A stretch of 64,000 nt of DNA from JACCVL01 sp963704295 (GCA_963704295.1 OY969884.1:2480001-2544000); one strand, 5' to 3'. Counted from the first letter of the stretch, positions 1 through 7,908 are shown. Numbers and translations are program-made. The notes: generated from the letters alone by a model not told the origin.

Positions 1-500
1 GAGTAGGCGAGGCCCGCCATCAGCGGGTGCCGCAGTGGCTGCGGGACCCGGAGCGGGCCGAGCATGGTCGAGAACGTGCCGCCGGGAGTGCCGGCCACGG
101 CGAACAGCCCGCTGACTCGGTCCGGGTGCCGGGCGGCCAGCTCGAACGAGGTGTTCACCCCCAGACTCCAGCCGGCGGCGACGGCGGTGTCGAGACCGAC
201 CGCGTCCAGCACCGCGAGCGCGTCCTCGACGAAGGCGTCCACGCCGACCCGGGACTCGTCGGCCGGCCGGTCGCTGCCACCGATCCCGCGGTGGTTCCAG
301 GACACCACCCGTACGTCGCAGTCGGCACGGATCAGTCCCGGCCAGGCGTACGGGTTGGTGCCGAGCCCGTTGCAGAGCAGCACGGTCGGGACGGCGGACC
401 GGGTCCGGGTGCGGCGGCGGTCGGCGCGCCGGTCGTCGTTGGTCCAGGCCCGCAGCCGGGTGCCGTCGCCGCTGACGACGTCGAAGTAGCGCAGGGACAT
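1..500 (-). CDS. alpha/beta hydrolase, partial (C-terminus outside window)
   Basis: Reverse-strand reading from ATG at 500 gives MSLRYFDVVSGDGTRLRAW and continues open to the window edge, about 166 residues. It has the hallmarks of an alpha/beta hydrolase: an oxyanion-type stretch LLCNGLGTNPYAW, the SWNHRGIGGS strand region, and the nucleophile elbow GWSLG whose Ser is the predicted nucleophile. The acid and His of the triad would lie beyond position 1. An in-frame ATG at 512 is an alternative start. It is divergent from the dehydrogenase at 553. The substrate cannot be told from the sequence; the family includes esterases, epoxide hydrolases and haloperoxidase-like enzymes. Confidence 0.8.
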   Translation of the reverse strand, partial: MSLRYFDVVSGDGTRLRAWTNDDRRADRRRTRTRSAVPTVLLCNGLGTNPYAWPGLIRADCDVRVVSWNHRGIGGSDRPADESRVGVDAFVEDALAVLDAVGLDTAVAAGWSLGVNTSFELAARHPDRVSGLFAVAGTPGGTFSTMLGPLRVPQPLRHPLMAGLAY

Positions 501-552
501 GGTGGCGCGCATGCTGTCACGCGCCGGGAGCAGGCGGCATAGGGTCCCGCCC

Positions 553-1518
553 ATGACCGACCGGTTGCTGGTGTGGACGCCGCTCGACCCGGCCGACCTG
601 GGTGAGCTGCCGGGCCGGCTGCAGGTCGAGCAGGTCGACCCTGGGCAGGACGGTGCGCAGACGCGGGCCGACCTCGCGGACGTCGCGTTCTACGTGCCGG
701 CCTACGACACCCCGGTCGACCTCGCCGCGGTCCTGCCGGCCATGTCGGCCCTGCAGGTGGTACAGACCCAGACCGCCGGGGTGGACTCCATCGCTCCGCA
801 TGTGCCCGAGGGCGTGGTGCTGTGCAACGCCCGCGGCGTGCACGACGCCTCCACCGCCGAGCTCGCGCTCACCCTGCTGCTCGCCACGCTGCGTGGGGTG
901 CCGGAGTTCGTCCGGGCCCAGTCCGAGGGCCGCTGGGCCTACGGCGTCCGACGCGCGTTGGCCGACCACACCGTGCTGGTGCTCGGGCACGGGAGCATCG
1001 GTGAGGCCGTCGAGCGCCGGTTGGAGCCGTTCGAGTGTCAGGTGCTCCGGGTAGCGCGCCGGGCTCGACGAGACAGCGCCGGCCGCGAGGTGCACGGTCT
1101 CGACGACCTTCCCGACCTGCTGCCGCGGGCGGACGCGGTGGTGCTGCTCGTTCCGCTCAGCGAGGTCACCCGCGGCCTGGTCGGCGCGGACTTCCTGGCC
1201 CGGATGCGGGACGGTGCCGTGCTGGTCAACGTCGCCCGCGGGCCGGTCGTGGACACCGGCGCCCTGCTCGCGGAGGTCCGGTCCGGGCGACTGCTGGCCG
1301 CACTCGACGTCACCGACCCCGAGCCGCTGCCCGCCGACCATCCGCTGTGGACGGCGCCGGGCGTGCTGATCAGCCCACACGTCGGTGGGGCGACGACCGC
1401 GATGCGCCCGCGCGTGCGCGCCCTGCTGCGCGACCAGCTCGTCCGGTTCGCGGCCGGTGAGCCGCTGCTCAACGTGGTGCGGGCGCCGGCTGCACCGTCG
1501 ACGGAGGCGGGGACATGA
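553..1518 (+). CDS. D-isomer-specific 2-hydroxyacid dehydrogenase
   Basis: A 321-residue NAD(P)-dependent oxidoreductase of the D-2-hydroxyacid dehydrogenase family, which interconverts 2-oxoacids and D-2-hydroxyacids. The nucleotide-binding motif GHGSIGEAVERR lies near residue 145. The catalytic Arg is in NVARGPV, the Glu in DPEPLP and the His in ISPHVGGAT. ATG 553 was chosen because the family's N-terminal domain starts there and a TAGGGT element (540-545) lies 7 bases upstream, fitting a leaderless mRNA; an upstream GTG at 499 would add a basic stretch unlike the family. The last 50 bases overlap the convergent DUF2236 gene. The specific substrate is unknown (glyoxylate, hydroxypyruvate or phosphoglycerate-like are possible). 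Confidence 0.85.
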   Translation: MTDRLLVWTPLDPADLGELPGRLQVEQVDPGQDGAQTRADLADVAFYVPAYDTPVDLAAVLPAMSALQVVQTQTAGVDSIAPHVPEGVVLCNARGVHDASTAELALTLLLATLRGVPEFVRAQSEGRWAYGVRRALADHTVLVLGHGSIGEAVERRLEPFECQVLRVARRARRDSAGREVHGLDDLPDLLPRADAVVLLVPLSEVTRGLVGADFLARMRDGAVLVNVARGPVVDTGALLAEVRSGRLLAALDVTDPEPLPADHPLWTAPGVLISPHVGGATTAMRPRVRALLRDQLVRFAAGEPLLNVVRAPAAPSTEAGT

Positions 1519-2425
1519 CCCAGCGGATGCCGCTGGTGAGGCCGTGTCCCGCCGCTCGCACCACGGTGGCCTCGGCCAGCGGGAGGTACGGAAGCCGGAG
1601 CGGCCACCGGGTCCACCACGGCATCAGGCCCACCGCGGCGGCGCTGAGCGCGCCGTAGCCGACCCGGGCAGCGGCCGGAACCGGTGGTCGGAGCAGGATG
1701 AACCGGGCGGCGGAGCGGGCCGCCGGCGTGCCCCGCAGCTCGGGCCGGTAACCGGCCAGCTGGGCGGTCAGCTCGGCCCGGTCGCGAGGGGGATCGGAGA
1801 CGCCGAGCGCCTCGGCGACCCGCGCGGCTTCCCGGACGTAGCGGTCACAGCCGGCGGCATCGAGCGGGCGGGACCCGTACACCTGATGGGCGCGCAGGAA
1901 GCTGTCCACCTCGGCCACGTGCACCCACCGCAGCAGGTGCGGGTCCCCGGCGGCATACGGCAGGCCGTCCTCGGTGCGCCCGCGGACGGTGTCGTGGACC
2001 GCCCGCACCCGGGCCACCGCCTGCTCGGCGTCCGTCGCGGTGCCGAACGTCGTCACCGCGAGGAAGGTGCTGGTGCGCTGCAGCCGGCCCCAGGGGTCGC
2101 CGCGATAGCCGGAGTGGCCGGCGACCGCGGCCATCGCCAGCGGATGCAGCGACTGCAGCAACAGGGCCCGCAGCCCGCCGACGAACATCGACGCGTCGCC
2201 GTGCACCCGGCGGATCGGGGCGTCCACGTCGAACCAGCGCGGACCAGGAGACAGGTGAATCCGGTCCCGGGCGGCGGGGCCGTCGGACCCGGCCACCCGC
2301 TCGAACAGCGCCGCGCCGAGCCGGTCACGGACGCCGGCGACGGACAGCGGCGGGCGGGGCATGGGTCCAGCATCGACGACGTCTGAGTGGCCCGCCACCG
2401 GGAGGGCGCCCCGCACCAGCGGCAC
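1469..2425 (-). CDS. DUF2236 / MpaB-type oxygenase domain protein
   Basis: A 318-residue protein resembling the DUF2236 family (mpaB / rubber oxygenase Lcp-like catalytic domain, a heme-containing fold). Visible landmarks are RIHLSPGPRWFDVDAPIRRV, GGLRALLLQSLHPLAMAAVAGHS (a conserved His in a helix), the GRLQRTSTFLAVTTFGT segment and LRWVHVAEVDSFLRAHQ. The GTG start at 2425 is supported by a TAAAGT element on the same strand (2439-2434) exactly 8 bases upstream; ATG at 2362 is the alternative. It is divergent from the SatD gene and shares its operator region. Its 3' end overlaps the upstream dehydrogenase tail-to-tail. In vivo substrate unknown. Confidence 0.75.
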   Translation of the reverse strand: MPLVRGALPVAGHSDVVDAGPMPRPPLSVAGVRDRLGAALFERVAGSDGPAARDRIHLSPGPRWFDVDAPIRRVHGDASMFVGGLRALLLQSLHPLAMAAVAGHSGYRGDPWGRLQRTSTFLAVTTFGTATDAEQAVARVRAVHDTVRGRTEDGLPYAAGDPHLLRWVHVAEVDSFLRAHQVYGSRPLDAAGCDRYVREAARVAEALGVSDPPRDRAELTAQLAGYRPELRGTPAARSAARFILLRPPVPAAARVGYGALSAAAVGLMPWWTRWPLRLPYLPLAEATVVRAAGHGLTSGIRWVMSPPPSTVQPAPAPR

Positions 2426-2426
2426 T

Positions 2427-2474
2427 ACTCAAGACTTTAGGCTTGATATACGATACTCAAGCATCGGTGCTTGA
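2427..2474. promoter_or_regulatory. duplicated operator TCAAG-N8-CTTGA in divergent promoter region
   Basis: Two copies of the same 18-bp inverted repeat, TCAAG-N8-CTTGA, occupy 2429-2446 and 2457-2474. Both left arms sit in ACTCAAG and both right arms in GCTTGA, so the period is exactly 28 bp. The region is AT-rich against a very GC-rich background and contains TATACG/GATACT (2447-2457) as a plus-strand -10 candidate and TAAAGT (2439-2434) as a minus-strand -10. The copies overlap the likely promoters of both the SatD gene and the DUF2236 gene, so one DNA-binding protein could control both. The SatD-like protein with its C-terminal helix-turn-helix is the obvious candidate; that is inference. 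Confidence 0.7.
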
Positions 2475-2485
2475 CAGGAGGAGCC

Positions 2486-3073
2486 GTGTTCGTGCTCACC
2501 ATCGACCAGCGCGGCAGCCGCCGCGGATCCGACCGGGTCCCCGAGCTGCTCGCGGCGCTGCGGGCCGCGCCCGGGGTGCAGCCGGTCCTGGGCGCGGAGC
2601 GGACCGTGGGTGACGAGGTGCAGCTGGTGGTCCCCGATGCCGGTGCCGTGCTGGACGCCGTGGAGATCGCCTCCCGCCTCGGCGGGTGGACCATCGGCAT
2701 CGGCGCCGGCGTCGTGGAGCGGCCGCTGCCGACCAGCACCCGCGCCGCCCGCGGCAGCGCCTTCACCGCCGCTCGGGAGGCCGTCGAGCGGGCCAAGCGG
2801 TCACCGGCGAGGCTGGCGGTGTCGGGGGAGGGCGAGCCGTACGCTGCCGAGCGGGCGGAGGCCGCGCTGTGGTTGCTCCTGGCGGTACAGGACCGCCGGA
2901 CCGGACGGGGGTGGCAGGTGGTTGACATGGTGCGCGCGACGGGCAGTCAGATCGCGGCCGCGCAGGCGCTCGGCGTCTCCGCGCAGGCAGTCAGCCAGGT
3001 CCTGCAGGCAGCCCGCTGGGCCGAGGGGGAGCGCGGCCGGGAGCTGTCCAGCTGGCTGCTGGAGCAGCTGTGA
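2486..3073 (+). CDS. SatD-like protein with C-terminal helix-turn-helix
   Basis: A 195-residue protein. The N-terminal half (MFVLTIDQRGSRRGSDRVPE, then ERTVGDEVQLVVPDA) matches the SatD family pattern of an N-terminal D-x-x-x-S-R start followed by a GDEx-Q segment. The C-terminal 50 residues contain a clear helix-turn-helix, SQIAAAQALGVSAQAVSQVL. GTG 2486 follows AGGAGG (2476-2481); GTG 2492 is an equally reasonable start, and TTG 2471 lies inside the operator so is unlikely. It overlaps the next gene by GTGA, so the two are translationally coupled. Probably a self-regulating DNA-binding protein; its biochemical role is unproven. Confidence 0.7.
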   Translation: MFVLTIDQRGSRRGSDRVPELLAALRAAPGVQPVLGAERTVGDEVQLVVPDAGAVLDAVEIASRLGGWTIGIGAGVVERPLPTSTRAARGSAFTAAREAVERAKRSPARLAVSGEGEPYAAERAEAALWLLLAVQDRRTGRGWQVVDMVRATGSQIAAAQALGVSAQAVSQVLQAARWAEGERGRELSSWLLEQL

Positions 3074-3657
3074 GCGGGGTGCAGGTGCTGCTGCTCGGCG
3101 CGCTGTCGGCCGGGTCGGTCGCGGCGCTGCTCGCCTGGTCCCGGCACCTGCCCAAGGCCCCGCAGGTGGCCCTGGCCGCCTTCGCCGCGGCGGCGCTGCT
3201 GGTGGCCGTCCTCGACGTGCACTTCTCCGGCCGCACCCGCGGCGACACCCAGGAGTGGGTCGGTGTTGCCGCCGTGCTGCTCGCCGTCCTCGGAGGGGGG
3301 CCGGCCACCATGGCGGTGTTCACTCTGGTGGACCGCACCGCCCAGGATCTCGGCTCGGAGCGGCCTGCGGGACAGAAGCCGGTGGCCGTCGGGGAGGGGC
3401 TGCGCGGCGGCGCATGGATCGGCGCCCTGGAACGGCTGGCCATCGTGGGCACGCTCGTGGCGGGGTGGCCGGAGGGGATGGCAGTCGTCCTCGCGATCAA
3501 GGCCCTCGGCCGCTACCCCGAACTGCGCACCGGCAACAACCCGAGCGCGGCCGAGGGCTTCATCATCGGCACCCTGGTGAGCATCCTGTGGGCGGTCGCG
3601 TGCGCGTACGTCATCACCGGCGGGATGGGCGTGGGCGTGCGGGTGCTCTCGCCGTAG
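3070..3657 (+). CDS. integral membrane protein, DUF3307-like C-terminus, SatD partner
   Basis: A 195-residue membrane protein with about five hydrophobic segments (residues about 5-20, 30-48, 60-85, 120-140 and 165-190). Its C-terminal half, GAWIGALERLAIVGTLVAG followed by AIKALGRYPEL and EGFIIGTLVSILWA, has the pattern (W-I-G-x-L-E-R, then A-K-x-x-x-R, then E-x-x-x-I-G-T-L-x-S) that I associate with the DUF3307 membrane family, which is often encoded beside SatD in other phyla. GTG 3070 overlaps the SatD stop by 4 bases. Function unknown; co-translation suggests it is the effector or sensor partner of the SatD protein. Confidence 0.65.
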   Translation: MSGVQVLLLGALSAGSVAALLAWSRHLPKAPQVALAAFAAAALLVAVLDVHFSGRTRGDTQEWVGVAAVLLAVLGGGPATMAVFTLVDRTAQDLGSERPAGQKPVAVGEGLRGGAWIGALERLAIVGTLVAGWPEGMAVVLAIKALGRYPELRTGNNPSAAEGFIIGTLVSILWAVACAYVITGGMGVGVRVLSP

Positions 3658-3668
3658 GCTGCCGGGTC

Positions 3669-5357
3669 ATGACGTCCGAACCAGGGCCTGACCTGAAGCC
3701 GCGCAGTCGAGACGTCACCGACGGCCTCGAGAAGGCCGCCGCGCGGGGGATGCTCCGCGCAGTCGGCATGGGCGACGAGGACTTCGCGAAGCCGCAGATC
3801 GGCGTCGCGTCGAGCTGGAACGAGATCACTCCGTGCAACCTGTCCCTCGACCGGCTGGCCGACGCGGTGAAGGCCGGCGTGCACGCTGCCGGCGGCTACC
3901 CGCTGGAGTTCGCCACCATCTCGGTGTCCGACGGGATCTCGATGGGCCACGAGGGGATGCACTTCTCGCTGGTGAGCCGGGAGGTGATCGCCGACTCGGT
4001 GGAGACGGTGATGATGGCCGAGCGCCTCGACGGGTCGGTGCTGCTGGCCGGCTGTGACAAGTCGCTGCCCGGCATGTTGATGGCCGCGGCCCGGCTCGAC
4101 CTGGCCAGCGTCTTCTTGTACGCCGGGTCGATCCTGCCCGGCAACGTCGACGGCCGAGACGTCACCATCATCGACGCCTTCGAAGCCATCGGTGCCTGCA
4201 TGCGCGGGCTGATCACCCGTGAGGAGGTGGACCGCATCGAGCGGGCGATCTGCCCGGGAGAGGGTGCCTGCGGGGGGATGTTCACCGCGAACACGATGGC
4301 CGCCGTCGCTGAGGTGATGGGCATGGCGCTGCCCGGGTCGTCGTCACCGCCGGCCGTGGATCGGCGACGCGACGGCTTCGCGCACCGATCCGGCGCCGCC
4401 GTGGTGGAGATGCTCCGTCGCGGGATCACCGCCCGCCAGGTGATGACCAAGCCGGCCTTCGAGAACGCGATCGCGGTGGTGATGGCGCTCGGCGGCTCCA
4501 CGAACGCGGTCCTGCACCTGCTGGCCATCGCGCACGAGGCGGAGGTGGAACTGACGCTGGAGGACTTCTCCCGGGTGGGTGCCCGGGTCCCGCACCTCGG
4601 TGACCTGAAGCCGTTCGGCCGGTTCGTCATGGCAGACGTGGACCGGGTCGGAGGCATCCCGGTGGTGACGAAGGCCTTGCTGGACGCGGGCCTGATCGAC
4701 GGTGACTGCCTCACCGTTACCGGGCGGACGCTGGCGGAGAACCTGGACGACATCGGACCACCGGACGCGGACGGCGAGATCATCCGGTCGATGGCCCGGC
4801 CGATTCACCCCGTCGGGGGGATCTCGGTGCTGCACGGCTCGCTCGCTCCGGATGGGGCCGTGGTCAAGAGCGCCGGCTTCGACGACGCGGTGTTCGAGGG
4901 CACAGCACGGGTCTTCGACGGTGAGCAGCCGGCCATGCGGGCGCTGTCGGACGGGACGATCACGGCCGGCGACGTGGTGGTGATCCGGTACGAAGGGCCC
5001 AAGGGCGGACCCGGGATGCGGGAGATGCTCGCCATCACCGGTGCGATCAAGGGGGCCGGGCTGGGCAAGGACGTGCTGTTGCTCACCGACGGCCGCTTCT
5101 CCGGCGGCACCACCGGGCTCTGCGTCGGTCATATCGCGCCCGAGGCCGTCGATGCCGGGCCGATCGCCTTCGTCCGTGACGGTGACCGGATCCGGCTCGA
5201 CGTCGAGGCAGGGACCTTGAACCTGCTGGTCGAGGACTCCGAGCTGGCCGCTCGGACGGAGGGCTGGGTGGCGCCCGAGCCGCGCTACCGCACCGGCGTG
5301 CTGGCCAAGTACCGCCGGCTGGTCGGCTCCGCTGCGCAGGGCGCGGTCTGCGACTGA
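3669..5357 (+). CDS. ilvD: dihydroxy-acid dehydratase
   Basis: IlvD (562 residues, usual length) dehydrates 2,3-dihydroxy-isovalerate and 2,3-dihydroxy-3-methylvalerate, the third common step of valine, leucine and isoleucine synthesis. Iron-sulfur and metal ligands are visible: Cys in GCDKSLPGML, Cys in CPGEGACGGMFTANTMA, and the C-terminal TDGRFSGGTTGLCVGH motif. ATG 3669 gives the standard start KPRSRDVTDGLEKAAARGML. TAGGCT (3655-3660) lies 8 bases upstream and no Shine-Dalgarno sequence is visible, fitting a leaderless start; the TAG of that element is the stop codon of the preceding gene. It precedes the ilvBNC unit. Confidence 0.97.
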   Translation: MTSEPGPDLKPRSRDVTDGLEKAAARGMLRAVGMGDEDFAKPQIGVASSWNEITPCNLSLDRLADAVKAGVHAAGGYPLEFATISVSDGISMGHEGMHFSLVSREVIADSVETVMMAERLDGSVLLAGCDKSLPGMLMAAARLDLASVFLYAGSILPGNVDGRDVTIIDAFEAIGACMRGLITREEVDRIERAICPGEGACGGMFTANTMAAVAEVMGMALPGSSSPPAVDRRRDGFAHRSGAAVVEMLRRGITARQVMTKPAFENAIAVVMALGGSTNAVLHLLAIAHEAEVELTLEDFSRVGARVPHLGDLKPFGRFVMADVDRVGGIPVVTKALLDAGLIDGDCLTVTGRTLAENLDDIGPPDADGEIIRSMARPIHPVGGISVLHGSLAPDGAVVKSAGFDDAVFEGTARVFDGEQPAMRALSDGTITAGDVVVIRYEGPKGGPGMREMLAITGAIKGAGLGKDVLLLTDGRFSGGTTGLCVGHIAPEAVDAGPIAFVRDGDRIRLDVEAGTLNLLVEDSELAARTEGWVAPEPRYRTGVLAKYRRLVGSAAQGAVCD

Positions 5358-5382
5358 GGCGCACGGGTCCCGTGCCTGGCCG

Positions 5383-5408
5383 GATGGTGAGACGGGCGTC
5401 TCACCATC
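5383..5408. promoter_or_regulatory. 26-bp perfect palindrome before the ilvB promoter
   Basis: GATGGTGAGACG at 5383-5394 is followed by GG and then its exact reverse complement CGTCTCACCATC at 5397-5408. It abuts the -35 hexamer of the ilvB promoter and lies 25 bases after ilvD. It could be a repressor or activator operator, or a hairpin ending ilvD transcripts; no T-run follows, which favours an operator. A related imperfect site (TGAGACGG...CCGT-TCA, 15606-15620) precedes the leuB leader. Confidence 0.7.
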
Positions 5409-5437
5409 TTGACGCGTCCGGCCGCTCCGGCGACGCT
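5409..5437 (+). promoter_or_regulatory. ilvB operon promoter
   Basis: TTGACG (5409-5414) and GACGCT (5432-5437) are separated by 17 bases, a good housekeeping-type -35/-10 pair. The GTG of the leader peptide begins 6 bases after the -10, so transcription and leader-peptide translation would start at nearly the same base. Confidence 0.65.
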
Positions 5438-5443
5438 GGAGCC

Positions 5444-5485
5444 GTGCAGCCTCACCTCCTCGTACTCCGCCGGCGCGCTGGCTGA
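5444..5485 (+). CDS. ilvB attenuator leader peptide
   Basis: A 13-residue ORF, GTG start, reading MQPHLLVLRRRAG and then TGA. The run Leu-Leu-Val-Leu followed by Arg residues matches the pattern of the short leader peptides predicted upstream of ilvB in actinobacteria, whose translation through branched-chain amino acid codons controls attenuation. GGAG at 5438-5441 sits next to the GTG, but the -10 spacing suggests leaderless translation. Scarcity of charged tRNA-Leu or tRNA-Val would stall the ribosome at 5456-5467. The peptide itself has no expected function. Confidence 0.75.
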   Translation: MQPHLLVLRRRAG

Positions 5486-5613
5486 CCCGTCCGAGCAGAG
5501 CTCGACGTCGTCGTCGCCGACGCGCCGCCTCCGTCCGTCTGTCGGGTCGGGGGCTTTTCCATGCAGTGGACGGTGGAGCACGCAGGGTGCCGACCCAGAG
5601 GAGCAGCAGACCG
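5486..5613 (+). promoter_or_regulatory. ilvB attenuator region
   Basis: This untranslated stretch between the leader peptide and ilvB ends its GC-rich part with GGGGGCTTTT (to 5558), like the 3' side of an intrinsic terminator. Two mutually exclusive pairings share the same 3' strand: GACCCG 5484-5489 with CGGGTC 5543-5548, and CCGAC 5517-5521 with GTCGG 5541-5545. That is what an attenuator needs, but I cannot resolve the exact terminator stem by eye. The ilvB Shine-Dalgarno AGAGGAG is at 5597-5603. Confidence 0.5.
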
Positions 5614-7362
5614 ATGAGTGAGCAGATGACCGGGGCACAGAGCCTGATCCGGTCGCTGGAGCGAGCAGGCGTGGACACCGTATTCGGCATCCCCGGCGGC
5701 GCGATCCTCCCGGCCTACGACCCGCTGTTCGACTCCACCCAGATCCGGCACGTGCTGGTCCGGCACGAGCAGGGCGCCGGCCACGCCGCCCAGGGCTATG
5801 CGCAGGCGACCGGCAAGGTCGGTGTCTGCATGGCCACGTCGGGGCCTGGTGCGACGAACCTCGTGACCCCGCTCGCCGACGCGCACATGGACTCGGTGCC
5901 CATCGTGGCGGTCACCGGCCAGGTGTCGTCGGCCGCGATCGGGACCGACGCCTTCCAGGAGGCGGACATCCGCGGCATCACGATGCCGATCACCAAGCAC
6001 AGCTATCTCGTCACCGACCCGGCCGAGATTCCGCGCACCATCGCCGAGGCCTTCCACATCGCGTCGACCGGACGCCCCGGCCCGGTCCTCGTCGACGTGG
6101 CCAAGGACGCGCTGCAGGCGATGACGACCTTCGACTACCCGAGCGAGCTGGCGCTGCCGGGGTACCGCCCGACGACCCGGCCGCACGGCAAGCAGATACG
6201 CGAGGCCGCCCGGTTGATCGCCGCCGCCCAGCGGCCGGTGCTCTACGTCGGGGGAGGGGTGATCAAGGCCGGCGCCTCCGTCGAGCTGGCCAGGCTCGCC
6301 GACCTCACCGGCATCCCGGTGGTCACCACGCTGATGGGCCGAGGCGCCCTGCCTGACTCGCACCCGCAGCACCTCGGCATGCCGGGGATGCACGGATCGG
6401 TGGCCGCGGTCGCGGCCCTGCAGCGCTCCGACCTGCTGGTCGCGCTGGGGGTGCGCTTCGACGACCGGGTGACCGGGCGGCTGGACACCTTCGCTCCCGA
6501 CGCCCGCGTGATCCACGCCGACATCGACCCGGCCGAGATCTCGAAGAACCGGCACGCCGACGTTCCCATCGTCGGTGACTGCCGCGAGATCATCAAAGAC
6601 CTGGTCGCCGCGGTGGAGGCCGACCGGGCCGCCGGCACGGCCGGTGACTACACCTCCTGGGCGGGATGGACCCGCGGGCTGGCCGAGCGCTACCCGGTCG
6701 GCTACGAGGCGCCGGAGGACGGCTCGCTCGCACCGCAGTACGTCATCGAGCGGATCGCCGCGGCGGCCGGCCCGGAGGCGACCTATGTGGCCGGGGTCGG
6801 GCAGCACCAGATGTGGGCCAGCCAGTTCGTCCGGTACGAGCGCCCGCGGTCGTGGATCAACTCCGGCGGGCTCGGCACCATGGGTTATGCGGTGCCGGCG
6901 GCGATGGGGGCCAAGGTCGGTGAGCCCGAGCGGGTGGTGTGGGCGATCGACGGCGACGGCTGCTTCCAGATGACCAACCAGGAGCTGGCCACCTGCGCCC
7001 TCGAGCAGATCCCGATCAAGGTCGCGGTCATCAACAACGACGCGCTCGGGATGGTGCGGCAGTGGCAGACGCTGTTCTACGGCGGGCGCTACTCCAACAC
7101 CGACCTGCACTCGTCCCGGATCCCCGACTTCGCCAAGCTGGCGGAGGCGTACGGGTGCGTCGGCCTGCGCTGTGACAAGCCGGAGGACGTCGACGCCGTG
7201 GTGGCCCAGGCGATGGCGGTCGACGACCGTCCGGTCGTGGTCGACTTCGGCGTGCACCGCGACGCGATGGTGTGGCCGATGGTCGCCGCGGGCACGAGCA
7301 ACGACGACATCAAGGTTGCCCGGGACATGGCACCGGTCTGGGACCGCGAGGAGGAGCAGTGA
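5614..7362 (+). CDS. ilvB: acetolactate synthase large subunit
   Basis: IlvB (582 residues) is the thiamine-diphosphate-dependent catalytic subunit making 2-acetolactate or 2-aceto-2-hydroxybutyrate. Visible motifs are GIPGGAILPAYD, the catalytic Glu in LVRHEQGAGHAAQGYA, the central FAD-domain LMGRGALPDSHP region and the ThDP/Mg motif GDGCFQMTNQELATC ending in NN. ATG 5614 follows AGAGGAG by 10 bases and gives MSEQMTGAQSLIRSLERAGV; an in-frame ATG at 5566 lies inside the attenuator. The stop overlaps the ilvN GTG (GTGA), so the two subunits are translationally coupled. Confidence 0.97.
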   Translation: MSEQMTGAQSLIRSLERAGVDTVFGIPGGAILPAYDPLFDSTQIRHVLVRHEQGAGHAAQGYAQATGKVGVCMATSGPGATNLVTPLADAHMDSVPIVAVTGQVSSAAIGTDAFQEADIRGITMPITKHSYLVTDPAEIPRTIAEAFHIASTGRPGPVLVDVAKDALQAMTTFDYPSELALPGYRPTTRPHGKQIREAARLIAAAQRPVLYVGGGVIKAGASVELARLADLTGIPVVTTLMGRGALPDSHPQHLGMPGMHGSVAAVAALQRSDLLVALGVRFDDRVTGRLDTFAPDARVIHADIDPAEISKNRHADVPIVGDCREIIKDLVAAVEADRAAGTAGDYTSWAGWTRGLAERYPVGYEAPEDGSLAPQYVIERIAAAAGPEATYVAGVGQHQMWASQFVRYERPRSWINSGGLGTMGYAVPAAMGAKVGEPERVVWAIDGDGCFQMTNQELATCALEQIPIKVAVINNDALGMVRQWQTLFYGGRYSNTDLHSSRIPDFAKLAEAYGCVGLRCDKPEDVDAVVAQAMAVDDRPVVVDFGVHRDAMVWPMVAAGTSNDDIKVARDMAPVWDREEEQ

Positions 7363-7883
7363 GTCGCCACACGCTGTCGGTCCTGGTCGAGAACACACCG
7401 GGCGCACTGGCCCGCATCTCCAGCCTGTTCGCGCGCCGCGGGTTCAACATCGACTCGCTCGCGGTCGGTCCGACCGAGCACCCGGAGATCTCCCGGATGA
7501 CGATCGTGGTCAACGTCGCCGAGCAGCCGCTGGAGCAGGTGACCAAGCAGCTCAACAAGCTGGTCAACGTGCTCAAGATCGTCCAGTTGGAGCCGGGGAC
7601 CGGTGTCGAGCGCGAGCTGGTGCTCGTCAAGGTGCGGGCGGACGCGGCGACGCGCAGCCAGGTGCTGGAGACGGTGCAGCTGTTCCGCGCGAAGGTGGTC
7701 GACGTGAACCCGGATGCGGTGACCATCGAGGCGACCGGCAACCCCGACAAGCTGGCCGCGATGCTGCGGGTCCTGGAGCCCTTCGGGATCCGTGAGCTCG
7801 TCCAGTCCGGCATGGTGGCCATCGGCCGCGGTGGCCGCTCGATCACCGACCGCACGCTGCGTCCGGTCACCCAGACCGGCTGA
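7359..7883 (+). CDS. ilvN: acetolactate synthase small (regulatory) subunit
   Basis: A 174-residue regulatory subunit that activates IlvB and mediates feedback inhibition by valine. The N-terminal ACT domain starts HTLSVLVENTPGALARISSL, followed by RRGFNIDSLAVGPTE and a second conserved C-terminal domain (residues about 85-165). The GTG start overlaps the ilvB stop by 4 bases. Length and order match the standard ilvB-ilvN-ilvC unit. Confidence 0.97.
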   Translation: MSRHTLSVLVENTPGALARISSLFARRGFNIDSLAVGPTEHPEISRMTIVVNVAEQPLEQVTKQLNKLVNVLKIVQLEPGTGVERELVLVKVRADAATRSQVLETVQLFRAKVVDVNPDAVTIEATGNPDKLAAMLRVLEPFGIRELVQSGMVAIGRGGRSITDRTLRPVTQTG

Positions 7884-7908
7884 CCCGACCCTCGAACAGG
7901 AGATCCCC

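Noticed and set aside
4344..5690. 448-residue antisense ORF over ilvD/ilvB control region
   Set aside because: Shadow of the ilvD frame; composition atypical and no recognisable domain.
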